This document shows positions 1 through 8,900 of a stretch of 64,000 nucleotides of DNA, piece by piece. The stretch lies in assembly GCF_023631325.1 (NCBI RefSeq), contig NZ_JALQDG010000013.1:58936-122935 (forward strand). The letters are read 5' to 3'. Positions within the stretch are counted from its first letter, which is position 1; each line of letters begins with the position of its first letter. The notes under the pieces were generated by a model. The model had not been told where the DNA came from, made no database searches, and saw only the letters and a list, made by a program, of their open reading frames with translations. The translations under genes were made by a program, and so were the position numbers. This stretch comes from Caballeronia sp. INDeC2 (GTDB taxonomy: Bacteria; Pseudomonadota; Gammaproteobacteria; Burkholderiales; Burkholderiaceae).

Positions 1-782
<782 letters not shown>

Positions 783-793
783 GAGACACGAGC

Positions 794-1696
794 ATGAGCT
801 ACCGGGAATTGATCGCCGAGCTGGATCGCGAGCACGCGGAAGCGCTGTCGGACGCGCTGCTTGAAGTCGGGGCGCTGTCGGTGTCCGTCGAGGATGCCGA
901 CGCCGACACGCCCGACGAGCAGCCGCTCTTCGGCGAGCCGGGACTCGTGCCCGAGAAGAGCGCGTGGAACCGCTCGCGCGTCGTCGCGCTGCTCGCCGAG
1001 GACGCCGATCCCGACGTGCTGCTCGCCGCTGCCGCGAACGAGATCGGCCTCGCGGCGGCGCCGTCGTTCACCGTGCGCGATGTCGAGGAGCAGGATTGGG
1101 TGCGTCTCACGCAGGCGCAATTCGATCCGATTGCTATCGGCGAGCGCATCTGGGTGGTGCCCTCGTGGCACGACGCACCCGATCCGAACGCGCTCGTGCT
1201 CGAGCTCGATCCGGGGCTCGCGTTCGGCACCGGCAGCCATCCGACCACGCGGCTGTGCATGGAATGGCTGGAGCAGTCCGTGCAGCCGGGGCAATCGCTG
1301 CTCGATTACGGCTGCGGCTCGGGCATCCTCGCGATTCTTGCGAAGAAGTGCGGCGCCGATCCGGTCGTCGGAATCGACATCGATCCTCAGGCGGTCGAGT
1401 CCGCACGTCAGAACAGCGAGCGCAATCGCGCGGACGTGACCTACGGTTTGCCCGACGCGTGCCCTGCCGGCGAGTTCGATATCGTCGTCGCGAACATCCT
1501 CTCGAATCCGCTCAAGCTGATGGCATCGATGCTCGCCGCGAAGGTGAAGCCGGGCGGCAAAATCGCGCTGTCGGGCGTGCTCGCGCGTCAGGCCGACGAA
1601 GTCGCGGCGGTCTATGCCAAATGGATCGATATCGGCGTCTGGCGCGAGCACGAAGGCTGGGTATGCCTCGCGGGAACGCGGCGCGAAAGCCTTTAG
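794..1696 (+). CDS. prmA: Ribosomal protein L11 methyltransferase
   Basis: PrmA trimethylates amino groups on ribosomal protein L11 using S-adenosylmethionine. The 300-residue product has an N-terminal L11-recognition region and a C-terminal Rossmann methyltransferase domain. Visible signatures are [17 protein letters not shown] just before motif I, the SAM-binding motif [13 protein letters not shown], the acidic [12 protein letters not shown] strand and the catalytic-loop [11 protein letters not shown] chose the ATG at 794 (MSYRELI) because the protein then has family length; the open frame continues upstream only as overlap with accC. It follows accC by 11 bp, the usual Burkholderiaceae arrangement. 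Confidence 0.96.
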   Translation: MSYRELIAELDREHAEALSDALLEVGALSVSVEDADADTPDEQPLFGEPGLVPEKSAWNRSRVVALLAEDADPDVLLAAAANEIGLAAAPSFTVRDVEEQDWVRLTQAQFDPIAIGERIWVVPSWHDAPDPNALVLELDPGLAFGTGSHPTTRLCMEWLEQSVQPGQSLLDYGCGSGILAILAKKCGADPVVGIDIDPQAVESARQNSERNRADVTYGLPDACPAGEFDIVVANILSNPLKLMASMLAAKVKPGGKIALSGVLARQADEVAAVYAKWIDIGVWREHEGWVCLAGTRRESL

Positions 1697-1746
1697 AATA
1701 GCGCCATCTCCCACGACTAGGCCGTCAGGCCAACGGCACTTCTTAT

Positions 1747-3075
1747 ATGGCGCTGGCAACCCGCTGCCCTCACTGCGAAACCGTGTTCAAGCTGGACCCG
1801 CACCTGCTCGCGCCGCACGACGGCCGCGTGCGCTGCGGACACTGCCAGGAAGTCTTCGATGCCGCGCATCATCGCTTCGAGCTTCCTGACGAGCCGGCTG
1901 CGGCAGGTGTGGCTCAGCATGCCGCGATCATCGACGATGATGTCGCCGTCGGTCCCGCTACCGGTTCGGGCGCCGGTCACGCCCCCGATACGCCGGTGCA
2001 CATAACGGCCTTGCCCGACGCACCGCTCAAGCCGCGGCCGTTCGCACCACGCAATCTCGATCTCGGCGCGACCGGCCCGGCAAAACACGCCGACGCGCCT
2101 TCTCCGCCATCGCGTTCCGCATCCGGCGCGGACAGCAATTCTCCCGCGGTCGCGGGCACCGCAGGACAGAATCGAACCACGCCAGCGCGCACCGAACCGG
2201 CGCAAGCCGATGCGGCGAACGAGCCGTCCGCGCTGCCCGGCGACACAGGGCGCGTGAAGCAATTCATCCGCGTGGGCGCGCCGCATGCCGATGCCGCGAA
2301 TTCCGCGCAAGCCGGCGCCAATGCCCCGCTCGGCGAGCCGCCCGTTGCGCCGTTCGATCCTGTCGACGATCGCGCGGAGCCGTTCATCGGACCGGTTCAT
2401 GAGCCGGACGCGCAGCCCGTGCAACCTGCGCCCGAACCGCCCGCGGCACCGGCATGGCGCGACGACGCGGAGCCCGGCTTCGGCGCGAGGAAGCCGCCCG
2501 TCCCCGCTCGCCGCGCCAGCGCGAACGAAGCGTTTCCGGTCATCCGCGAACCGCGCGAATCACGAGAGTCGCGCGCGCCGGCGCGTGCCGCGTCGGGGAA
2601 AGGCAAGCGCATCGTCGGCATCATCGTCGCCGTGCTGCTGGCGGTGCTGTTGCTCGCGCAGCTCGCGTGGTGGCAACGCGAATCTGTGATGGTCTACGTG
2701 CCCGGCTCGCACGCGCTCTATTCGGACGTGTGCGATCAGATCGGCTGCACGATCTCGCCACCGCGCGACATCGACGGATTGCAGATCGAGAGCTCGGGCC
2801 TGCGTCAGGTCGACGGTCCGCACAAGCTCGAACTGAAGCTGTCGTTGCGCAATCGGCTGGATGTCGCGCTCGCGTATCCGGCGCTCGAACTCACGCTTCT
2901 CGACGACAAGAACAACGTCGCGATCCGCCGCGTGCTCTGGCCGCAGGATTACGCGCGACCGGGTACGATATTCGCCGTCGGCCTTCCGCCGCAAAGCGCG
3001 CAGCCGGTCGTCGTCCGGCTGGATACGGGCGACGCGGTCGCCGCGAATTACCGGGTTCAGGTCTTCTATCCGTGA
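1747..3075 (+). CDS. Zinc-ribbon and DUF3426 domain membrane protein
   Basis: 442 residues in four parts. Residues ~5-40 are an MJ0042-type zinc ribbon with CPHC (Cys7, Cys10) and CGHC (Cys30, Cys33). Residues ~45-285 are a low-complexity Pro/Ala/Glu-rich linker. One transmembrane helix follows ([21 protein letters not shown], near 290-310), and the C-terminal ~130 residues match the DUF3426 type. This predicts a cytoplasmic zinc finger tethered to an inner-membrane anchor with a periplasmic C-terminal domain. It lies 50 bp after prmA and may be in the accC-prmA transcript. No function is established for the family; the finger could be regulatory. The protein is typical of Burkholderiales at this locus. 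Confidence 0.85.
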   Translation: MALATRCPHCETVFKLDPHLLAPHDGRVRCGHCQEVFDAAHHRFELPDEPAAAGVAQHAAIIDDDVAVGPATGSGAGHAPDTPVHITALPDAPLKPRPFAPRNLDLGATGPAKHADAPSPPSRSASGADSNSPAVAGTAGQNRTTPARTEPAQADAANEPSALPGDTGRVKQFIRVGAPHADAANSAQAGANAPLGEPPVAPFDPVDDRAEPFIGPVHEPDAQPVQPAPEPPAAPAWRDDAEPGFGARKPPVPARRASANEAFPVIREPRESRESRAPARAASGKGKRIVGIIVAVLLAVLLLAQLAWWQRESVMVYVPGSHALYSDVCDQIGCTISPPRDIDGLQIESSGLRQVDGPHKLELKLSLRNRLDVALAYPALELTLLDDKNNVAIRRVLWPQDYARPGTIFAVGLPPQSAQPVVVRLDTGDAVAANYRVQVFYP

Positions 3076-3202
3076 TCGCAATTTAGCGCGGTCGATCACG
3101 CGCGAGGCTACCGGACCCACTGCCACACGACGCGCGTCCGTGCCCCACGGCGCGGCACGCGCGATTTTCCCGTCAGCATCTGACACTTCTCTGGAGCGCA
3201 AC

Positions 3203-3703
3203 ATGAGTCAAGTTACCCTCGGCGGCAATCCCATCGACGTCAGCGGCACTTTCCCGAGCGTTGGACAGCAAGCGTCCGAATTCACGCTCGTCGGCGCAGA
3301 TCTCGGCGACATCAAGCTTGCGAACTTCGCGGGCAAGCGCAAGGTGCTGAATATCGTGCCGAGTCTCGACACGCCGACCTGCGCCACCTCGACGCGCAAG
3401 TTCAACGAAGCGGCCGCGGGCCTGAACAACACGGTCGTGGTCGTCGTTTCGGGCGATCTGCCGTTCGCGGCGAAGCGCTTTTGCACGACCGAAGGCATCG
3501 CCAACGTCGTGACGGCGTCGACGTTCCGTGGCCACGAGTTCGCGCAAGCCTACGGCGTCGACGTGACGAGCGGCCCGCTCAAGGGCCTGACGGCGCGCGC
3601 GGTCGTCGTTCTCGACGAGAACGACAAGGTGCTGCACTCGGAGCTCGTGTCTGAAATCAAGCAGGAGCCGAACTACGACGCTGCGCTCGCCGCGCTGAAG
3701 TAA
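3203..3703 (+). CDS. tpx: Thiol peroxidase (2-Cys peroxiredoxin Tpx)
   Basis: Tpx reduces hydrogen peroxide and alkyl hydroperoxides with electrons from thioredoxin. The 166-residue product has the family length and both catalytic cysteines: peroxidatic Cys60 in the [11 protein letters not shown] motif and resolving Cys94 in AKRFCTTEG. The ATG at 3203 follows a CTGGAG ribosome site at correct distance. The frame extends upstream but carries no recognisable protein there. It stands alone, 127 bp after the previous gene, and is followed by a strong hairpin (3714-3738), so it is probably a single-gene transcript. The product may be cytoplasmic or periplasmic; I see no signal peptide. Confidence 0.96.
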   Translation: MSQVTLGGNPIDVSGTFPSVGQQASEFTLVGADLGDIKLANFAGKRKVLNIVPSLDTPTCATSTRKFNEAAAGLNNTVVVVVSGDLPFAAKRFCTTEGIANVVTASTFRGHEFAQAYGVDVTSGPLKGLTARAVVVLDENDKVLHSELVSEIKQEPNYDAALAALK

Positions 3704-3713
3704 TTCTTCCGGC

Positions 3714-3738
3714 GGACCGCTTTCCATGGAAGCGGTCC
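3714..3738 (+). terminator. Hairpin after tpx
   Basis: GGACCGCTT and AAGCGGTCC form a perfect 9-bp stem around a 7-nt loop, 10 bp after the tpx stop codon. No T tract follows, so this could be a Rho-dependent or 3'-protective structure rather than a classic intrinsic terminator. Confidence 0.55.
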
Positions 3739-3821
3739 TCGCATACGAGGCGCGGTGAAACGCTCGCCGCGCGCCGTATGCGCATTTTTTCCTCGGCCCC
3801 TATTCATAAAGGACGTTCGCC

Positions 3822-4760
3822 TTGGCTACGCTCATCTGCGGCTCGCTCGCCTACGACAACATCATGACCTTCCAGGGCCGCTTCGGCGACCATATCCTGC
3901 CGGATCAGGTGCACATGCTGAACATCAGCTTCCTGGTGCCGACGATGCGGCGCAACTTCGGCGGCTGCGCGGGCAACATCGCCTATGCGCTGAAGCTGCT
4001 CGGCGGCGATCCGAAGATCATGGCGACGCTCGGCGCGGAAGATTCGCAGCTTTACGTCGACCGGCTCGACGCGCTGGGTCTGTCGAAGGAATACGTGCGC
4101 GTGCTGCCCGAGCAGCACTCGGCGCAGTGCTTCATCACCACCGATCTCGCGAACAACCAGATCACCGCCTTCCACCCCGGCGCGATGATGGAATCGCACC
4201 TGAACCGCGCCGATGAAGCGCAGGGCATCTCGCTCGGCATCGTCGCGCCCGACGGCGCGCAAGGCATGCGCGAACACGCCGAAGGACTGGCCCGCGCCGG
4301 CGTGCCGTTCGTCTTCGATCCGGGCCAGGGATTGCCTATTCTGGAAGGTGTGGAACTTCGTCGCATGATTGAACTCGCCACCTACGTGGCGGTCAACGAT
4401 TACGAAGCCAAGTTGTTGAGCAACAAGACCGGCTGGGCGATCGAAGACATCAAGAGCCGCATCGACGCCCTCGTCGTCACGCGTGGCGAACACGGCGCGC
4501 AGATCTATCATGAAGATGGCGTGTTCGACGTTCCCGCCGTGAAGGCGCAGCAGGTGGTCGATCCGACCGGTTGCGGAGACGCATTCCGCGGCGGCCTTCT
4601 CTACGGGATCGAGAACAAGCTTGGCTGGGAGAAAACGGGTCGTCTTGCGAGTCTGATGGGTTCGCTGAAAATCGAACATCAGGGACCGCAAACCTACGCG
4701 CCGACGCGCGCCGAAATCGAAGAACGTTTTAAACAGGCCTTCGGAAGCAGCCTGTTTTGA
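3822..4760 (+). CDS. PfkB-family carbohydrate/nucleoside kinase (adenosine kinase-like)
   Basis: 312-residue sugar or nucleoside kinase of the ribokinase/PfkB fold. The N-terminal half carries the family's Gly-rich substrate region (RNFGGCAGNIAYALK), and the C-terminal ATP/anion-hole signature is DPTGCGDAFRGGLLYG with the catalytic Asp. The start is TTG at 3822, placed 8 bp after an AAAGGA ribosome site and giving MATLICGSLAYDN, the expected first beta strand; no ATG fits. Annotated relatives are called carbohydrate kinase or adenosine kinase; substrate cannot be read from the sequence. The next gene, a lipoprotein, starts 17 bp later and may be co-transcribed. Confidence 0.88.
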   Translation: MATLICGSLAYDNIMTFQGRFGDHILPDQVHMLNISFLVPTMRRNFGGCAGNIAYALKLLGGDPKIMATLGAEDSQLYVDRLDALGLSKEYVRVLPEQHSAQCFITTDLANNQITAFHPGAMMESHLNRADEAQGISLGIVAPDGAQGMREHAEGLARAGVPFVFDPGQGLPILEGVELRRMIELATYVAVNDYEAKLLSNKTGWAIEDIKSRIDALVVTRGEHGAQIYHEDGVFDVPAVKAQQVVDPTGCGDAFRGGLLYGIENKLGWEKTGRLASLMGSLKIEHQGPQTYAPTRAEIEERFKQAFGSSLF

Positions 4761-4777
4761 GTGATTGGAGTGAAGGA

Positions 4778-5257
4778 ATGAAAACGGTAAGTCGTATCGC
4801 GCTGGCAATGGCGCTCGTTGGCTCGGTCGCGCTGACGGGCTGCGCCTACAACAGCAGTTCTTCGGACGTTTACACGGCCTCGCAGGCGCAGCGTGAGGAA
4901 ACGGTGCGCATGGCGACCGTCGAAAGCGTGCGCGGCGTGAAGATCAGTTCGAACAACGGCCAGCCGACCGGCCTCGGCACCATCGGCGGCGGCGCGCTGG
5001 GCGGCGTCGCGGCGGCGAGCGTCATCGGCGGTGGCAATGGCTCGATCATCGCGGGCATCATCGGCGGCCTGGCTGGCGCCGTCGCGGGTAACGCGGTCGA
5101 GAACAACGTCGCGATGAAGAACGGCCTGGAGATCACCGTGCGCCTCGATAACGGCGACATGCGTGCGATCACTCAGACCGCCAACGGCGAAGTCTTCCAG
5201 GCAGGCGAGCGGGTCCGTCTGTTGTCGAGCGGCGGGGTCACGCGCGTCACGCACTGA
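4778..5257 (+). CDS. Glycine-zipper outer-membrane lipoprotein (SlyB/Pcp-like)
   Basis: 159 residues starting with a lipoprotein signal peptide and lipobox (MALVGSVALTGC; lipidated Cys near residue 22). The middle third is a Gly/Ala-rich glycine-zipper membrane-spanning segment (GTIGGGALGGVAAASVIGGG, then GIIGGLAGAVAGNAVE). The C-terminal ~55 residues form the small beta domain seen in SlyB/Pcp proteins. It probably sits in the outer membrane and supports envelope integrity. The ATG at 4778 follows GAAGGA. It lies 17 bp behind the kinase gene and is followed by an intrinsic terminator at 5313-5347. Confidence 0.9.
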   Translation: MKTVSRIALAMALVGSVALTGCAYNSSSSDVYTASQAQREETVRMATVESVRGVKISSNNGQPTGLGTIGGGALGGVAAASVIGGGNGSIIAGIIGGLAGAVAGNAVENNVAMKNGLEITVRLDNGDMRAITQTANGEVFQAGERVRLLSSGGVTRVTH

Positions 5258-5312
5258 CTCACGCATTCGCCGGAGGAATGGACGCCGCAAGGCGAGCACT
5301 TCGTTTGACGCG

Positions 5313-5347
5313 AGCGCATGTATCGAAAGATGCATGCGCTTTTTCTT
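5313..5347 (+). terminator. Intrinsic terminator after the glycine-zipper lipoprotein gene
   Basis: An 11-bp stem (AGCGCATGTATC / GATGCATGCGCT, one G-U pair) closed by a GAAA tetraloop and followed by TTTTTCTTT. It ends the kinase-lipoprotein transcript. Confidence 0.85.
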
Positions 5348-5397
5348 TGGGCGCTCGAAACGCGCGGCACGCGCGACGAGATCCGTTCGCCGAAATG

Positions 5398-5430
5398 AAA
5401 AACCCGCCGCCAGATTTCCGGCGACGGGTT
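5398..5430 (-). terminator. Intrinsic terminator for the H1-like histone gene
   Basis: Read on the minus strand, AACCCGTCGCC and GGCGGCGGGTT pair (one G-U) and are followed by a T run. A second perfect 7-bp hairpin (CCGGGTA / TACCCGG, 5435-5452) lies between it and the gene. Both are downstream of the histone stop codon. Confidence 0.75.
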
Positions 5431-5499
5431 CAGGCCGGGTAGGCTTACCCGGACTAAGGGCACAGCGCACTGTGCCTGGGTGTTGCGTACTGCGAGAGC

Positions 5500-6183
5500 T
5501 TACGGACGGCTGCCCGTCGGAAACGGCCATGCTGCTGCCGGGTTCAACGCCGTCTTGACCGCAGCGGCCGGAGCCGGAGCAGGCGCCGATACGGTCGTTG
5601 CCGTCGTTGCAGGAGCGGCAGCCGTAGTCTTCTTCGCAGCAGCGGCCTTCTTGGCCGGAGCTTTTTTCGCGGGGGCCTTCTTCGCAGCGGGAGCCGGCGC
5701 AGCAGGTGCAGGCGCAGCGGCTGCGGTCTTCGCAGCAGCCTTTTTCGCGGGAGCCTTTTTCGCAGCGGTCTTCTTTGCAGCGGCCTTCTTCGCAGGCGCC
5801 TTCTTCGCCGCGGCCTTCTTTGCAGGCGCCTTCTTGGCTGCGGCCTTCTTCGCGGCTACCTTCTTGGTCGCGACTTTCTTTGCTGCGACTTTCTTGGCTG
5901 CGGCCTTCTTCGCGGGGGCCTTCTTCGTGGCTACCTTCTTGGTCGCGACTTTCTTCGCTGCGGCTTTCTTCGCGGGGGCCTTCTTTGCCGCGACCTTCTT
6001 CGCGGCAACCTTCTTCGCTGCAACCTTCTTCGACGCGACCTTCTTCGCCGCTACTTTCTTCGCTGCGACCTTCTTCACAGCGACCTTCTTGGCGGCAACC
6101 TTCTTCGCCGGAGCGGCCTTCTTGGCGGTGACTTTCTTCGCTGCAGCCTTCTTGGCGGCGGGTTTTTTCTTGGCAACTGCCAT
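5500..6183 (-). CDS. Histone H1-like, Ala/Lys/Val-rich DNA-binding protein
   Basis: 227 residues made almost entirely of Ala, Lys, Val and Pro. After a short [16 protein letters not shown] start, the protein runs as near-perfect pentapeptides of the type [15 protein letters not shown] to about residue 150, then a Pro/Ala linker and a second Lys-rich patch. This is the composition of bacterial H1-like proteins (eukaryotic H1 tail, Chlamydia HctB, Pseudomonas AlgP), which bind DNA through charge and condense the nucleoid. AAGGAG precedes the ATG at 6183. The 15-bp DNA repeat behind each pentapeptide makes copy number likely to vary between strains. The role is inferred from composition, not from a folded domain. 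Confidence 0.88.
   Translation of the reverse strand: MAVAKKKPAAKKAAAKKVTAKKAAPAKKVAAKKVAVKKVAAKKVAAKKVASKKVAAKKVAAKKVAAKKAPAKKAAAKKVATKKVATKKAPAKKAAAKKVAAKKVATKKVAAKKAAAKKAPAKKAAAKKAPAKKAAAKKTAAKKAPAKKAAAKTAAAAPAPAAPAPAAKKAPAKKAPAKKAAAAKKTTAAAPATTATTVSAPAPAPAAAVKTALNPAAAWPFPTGSRP
5750..6170 (-). repeat. Array of degenerate 15-bp direct repeats inside the histone gene
   Basis: Units coding for Lys-Lys-X-Ala-X recur head to tail with 15-bp spacing; on the plus strand they read as variants of CTTCTTCGCGGCTAC. Units differ by single-base changes (GCC/GCG/GAC/ACC), so the array is old but still close enough for slippage or recombination. Confidence 0.85.
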
Positions 6184-6648
6184 GGTTTTTCTCCTTCAGG
6201 TTTTAAGATGAGAGTCAGTTCAAACAACACCCTTCGTCAAAACCCGCTTCCCACGCGTCGCCTCTCACAGCGCACGCTACGAAGCGGATTATTCATCGGC
6301 GTACGCTGATCCCACCTGCTTACGCTAATGAATACGGCAAGGCGCGCCGTGCCCCGAGGCACCGCGCGCCAAATTGAGTCAGCACCGCATCTTCGCGGCG
6401 CCGGCCATCGCTTGATCGAGCCAGCGAGCATGCCGCTGGCATTTTCCGGGGGGAAGTTTGCCCATCCCATTGAAGGGATCGCAAAACGCCTGTCTTCCAT
6501 TCGTGCCGATAGTCGGCTCGCCAAGTCAGTAGGCGCACTTTGCATCAGGCGACCGTTCTCCTAAACCTTGTCGATCAGGCGCGCGTGAGCGACACGCTGC
6601 TGCCTGACCGTCCCATCGATTTCGTCTGCAACACGTCCTGGATTTTTA
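6184..6648. other. 465-bp intergenic region between nrdB and the histone gene
   Basis: Both flanking genes are on the minus strand, so this holds the nrdB 3' end and the histone promoter. No open frame here has a ribosome site or resembles a protein. Two structures stand out: a composite hairpin (6575-6607; TCAGGC/GCCTGA enclosing GCGTG/CACGC) 42 bp after the nrdB stop, and a 13-bp GC-rich stem at 6341-6370. I could not pick a confident histone promoter. Confidence 0.6.
6341..6370. repeat. 13-bp inverted repeat with CCGA loop
   Basis: GGCGCGCCGTGCC and GGCACCGCGCGCC pair over 13 positions with one mismatch, around a 4-nt loop. No T tract on either side. It lies ~280 bp past nrdB and ~160 bp before the histone start codon. 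Confidence 0.7.
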
Positions 6649-7881
6649 TTATTCCCAGGTCAGCGCGCCGCCGGTTTGATACTCAATCACGCGTGTCTCG
6701 AAGAAGTTTCGTTCCTTCTTCAAGTCGATCATTTCGCTCATCCACGGGAACGGGTTTTCCTCGTTCGGGAAGAGCGGGTCAAGCCCGATCTGCTGGCAAC
6801 GCCGGTTGCAGATGAAGCGCAGGTAGCTCTTGAACATCGACGCATTCAAGCCGAGCACCCCGCGTGGCATGGTGTCTTCAGCGTAGCGATATTCGAGTTC
6901 CACCGCTTCCTTGAAGAGCTCGCGGATCTCGGCCTTGAATTCGGCGGTCCACAGTTGCGGCTCTTCAAGCTTGATCTGGTTGATGAGGTCGATGCCGAAA
7001 TTGCAGTGCATCGATTCATCGCGGAGGATGTACTGATACTGCTCCGCCGCGCCCGTCATCTTGTTCTGGCGACCCAGCGCCAGAATCTGCGTGAAGCCGA
7101 CATAGAAGAACAGTCCTTCCATGATGCAGGCAAACACGATCAACGACTTCAGCAATTTCTGGTCCGCTTCCAGCGTGCCCGTGGTGAAGGCCGGGTCGGT
7201 CAGCGTATTGATGAAGGGAATGAGGAACTCGTCCTTGTCACGGATCGACTTGACCTCGTGATAGGCGTTGAAGATTTCGCTTTCGTCCAGCCCGAGCGAT
7301 TCGACGATGTACTGGTACGCGTGCGTGTGGATCGCCTCTTCGAACGCCTGGCGCAGCAGGAACTGGCGGCACTCCGGAGCGGTGATGTGACGGTACGTGC
7401 CGAGCACGATGTTGTTCGCGGCGAGCGAGTCCGCCGTGACGAAGAAGCCGAGGTTGCGCTTGACGATGCGGCGCTCGTCGTCCGAGAGACCGTTCGGGTC
7501 TTTCCACAGGGCGATGTCGCGCGACATGTTCACTTCCTGCGGCATCCAGTGATTCGCACAGCCGGCGAGGTACTTCTCCCATGCCCACTTGTACTTGAAC
7601 GGCACGAGCTGATTGACGTCGGTCTTGCCGTTGATGATGCGCTTGTCGGCGACATTGACGCGCGCTTCGCTCTGCGCGGCGATCGCGCCGGCGGACGGTG
7701 TTGCGGCTGCGGGCGGAACGAAGCCATCGGAGAAGATGTTCGTCGAGTTCGCCTGAGCAGTCTGATGGGTAGCTTGATGAGCTTGCGCGAATTGCGCCGT
7801 GCCTTGAGCGTTGCGCAACGCGTTCGGTTGCGAAGCGCTCGAGGGAGCTACGGCAGTGGTCTCGTCATCCCAGTTGAGCAT
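6649..7881 (-). CDS. nrdB: Ribonucleoside-diphosphate reductase class Ia, beta subunit
   Basis: NrdB houses the diiron-tyrosyl radical cofactor that starts ribonucleotide reduction in the alpha subunit NrdA. The 410-residue product has an Ala/Gln-rich N-terminal extension of about 75 residues, then the ferritin-like core. [11 protein letters not shown] supplies an ExxH metal-ligand pair and [18 protein letters not shown] is the helix before it; the second half carries DESMHCNFG, the second ligand helix. The C-terminal residues (GGALTWE) form the acidic/aromatic tail that docks on NrdA. A GGTGAG site precedes the ATG at 7881. Its promoter is over 600 bp upstream, with two NrdR-like boxes. nrdA is separate, about 2.7 kb away on the same strand. 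Confidence 0.97.
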   Translation of the reverse strand: MLNWDDETTAVAPSSASQPNALRNAQGTAQFAQAHQATHQTAQANSTNIFSDGFVPPAAATPSAGAIAAQSEARVNVADKRIINGKTDVNQLVPFKYKWAWEKYLAGCANHWMPQEVNMSRDIALWKDPNGLSDDERRIVKRNLGFFVTADSLAANNIVLGTYRHITAPECRQFLLRQAFEEAIHTHAYQYIVESLGLDESEIFNAYHEVKSIRDKDEFLIPFINTLTDPAFTTGTLEADQKLLKSLIVFACIMEGLFFYVGFTQILALGRQNKMTGAAEQYQYILRDESMHCNFGIDLINQIKLEEPQLWTAEFKAEIRELFKEAVELEYRYAEDTMPRGVLGLNASMFKSYLRFICNRRCQQIGLDPLFPNEENPFPWMSEMIDLKKERNFFETRVIEYQTGGALTWE

Positions 7882-8485
7882 AAATTCTCACCATCAATTT
7901 AGATCGGTTTGTACCATCTTTTCATGAGCGATAAAAGAGTTTGCTCATGAAAATTCTCGTTTTCATGCGATTTAGATTCGACGTTGCTACCTGCATACAA
8001 CACTTGGCTCGCAGCCGTGTGTGTGAAGCTCGATGCGACATCTCTTGAATCGTGTGTGAAGCGGTCCTGATCGAGTGACTTCGAAGACATCGCAACGTGC
8101 TTGCGACTAGCTTCATCGATGCCTTGAAAGCCTTGTTCCACGGTGCTTTGCGGCCGACGCGCGATGCATGATGCGAAGCATGTCGCGTTTCGCTGCGAGC
8201 ATCGACTCACTGCTGTGCGTGCGATTGCGAACGCATCGAAGCGTGGTTCGCTTCGATCATCGTCGATGTCTCTCGACGACACTCGATGCGATACAAAACA
8301 TGTGTCGATAACCGAGCGTCTTGACGCGTTCATTCGCTCATCTTCGATGAGCTCCGATGCTCTTCACTCGAACACGCGCTGCACGCCACTCGAAGACACG
8401 CGCCCAGGCATGTGAAACCGCTCGTCGTTGCCTGCTGCATGCTTCGAATTCGTTGCCGAAGTTTAGCATTTGGCGTCTCGTATTT
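7882..8485 (-). promoter_or_regulatory. Long, partly AT-rich nrdB 5' leader with clustered short inverted repeats
   Basis: About 600 nt separate the putative nrdB promoter from its ATG. Base use is unlike the neighbours at the ends (21 of 60 G/C at 7921-7980). The middle is dense in CGATG/CATCG words and short hairpins: ATCGAAGCG/CGCTTCGAT (8235-8257, 5-nt loop) and GCTCATC/GATGAGC (8336-8352, 3-nt loop) are perfect. Open frames here (for example 7899-8333 on the minus strand) lack ribosome sites and protein-like composition. I read it as an untranslated leader or a decayed region. Confidence 0.55.
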
Positions 8486-8501
8486 CCACAATATCTTGTG
8501 C
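8486..8501 (-). promoter_or_regulatory. NrdR-like box, promoter-distal copy (nrdB)
   Basis: CCACAATATCTTGTGC matches the NrdR operator pattern acaCwAtATaTwGtgt at nearly every position. It starts exactly 31 bp from the second copy (8517), the three-helical-turn spacing expected for tandem NrdR sites, and falls downstream of the presumed transcription start. Confidence 0.8.
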
Positions 8502-8516
8502 TTGCAAAAAGGTTAA

Positions 8517-8532
8517 ACACAATCTATAGCGT
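8517..8532 (-). promoter_or_regulatory. NrdR-like box overlapping the nrdB -10 element
   Basis: ACACAATCTATAGCGT fits the NrdR pattern with two changes. Its minus strand contains the -10 hexamer TATAGA (8523-8528) at the same offset as TATACT in the nrdA box. No good -35 is visible. NrdR binding here would block RNA polymerase when dATP is high. Confidence 0.78.
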
Positions 8533-8565
8533 GTTTACGCGACCATCCGTCTCAGCAGAAAAACC

Positions 8566-8778
8566 TCATCGGCCTCTCAACGGATCGAGCAGCGAGCGCA
8601 GGTTGTTGTGGTCGATCTCATGCATCAACGCGAGCAGCCTGCCGAGCTTGCCCTCTGGAAAACCCTCACGCGCGAACCATGCGAGATAGTGACCGGGCAG
8701 ATCCGCGATGAGCCGATCCTTGTACTTGCCATAGGGCATCGTCTGCGTGACGAGACGTTGCAGGTCCTGCGGGTCCAT
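8566..8778 (-). CDS. DUF3820 family small protein
   Basis: 70-residue protein of the DUF3820 family (also listed as putative quorum-sensing-regulated virulence factor). Recognisable features are the TMPYGKYKDRLIADLPGHYLAWFAREGFPEGKLGRLL core, in which MPFGKYKG-like and LP..YL.WF segments are the family signature. No membrane segment or signal peptide is present. Molecular function is unknown. It lies just upstream of the nrdB promoter on the same strand and is divergent from the MFS gene, with 122 bp between them. Its stop is 33 bp from the nearest NrdR-like box, so read-through into nrdB is possible. Confidence 0.82.
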   Translation of the reverse strand: MDPQDLQRLVTQTMPYGKYKDRLIADLPGHYLAWFAREGFPEGKLGRLLALMHEIDHNNLRSLLDPLRGR

Positions 8779-8900
8779 CGTTACTTCACTCCTCGTTCAG
8801 TGTTCATCGCACCACGCAGCGCGCTTCGATCACTCAGCGACTGCTCCATATCGGTGCCATAATCGCCGCTCTTGCCGCCAAGAGTCGATCGCGAATCACC

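Noticed and set aside
5480..6211. Plus-strand Phe/Ala-rich 243-residue frame opposite the histone gene
   Set aside because: Complement of the Lys/Ala repeat; looks like a membrane protein only because AAG codons read as CTT/TTC on the other strand.
7899..8333. 144-residue minus-strand open frame in the nrdB leader
   Set aside because: Ser/Arg-rich, no ribosome site, no resemblance to a known protein, and placed across hairpin-rich non-coding-like DNA. A decayed gene cannot be excluded.
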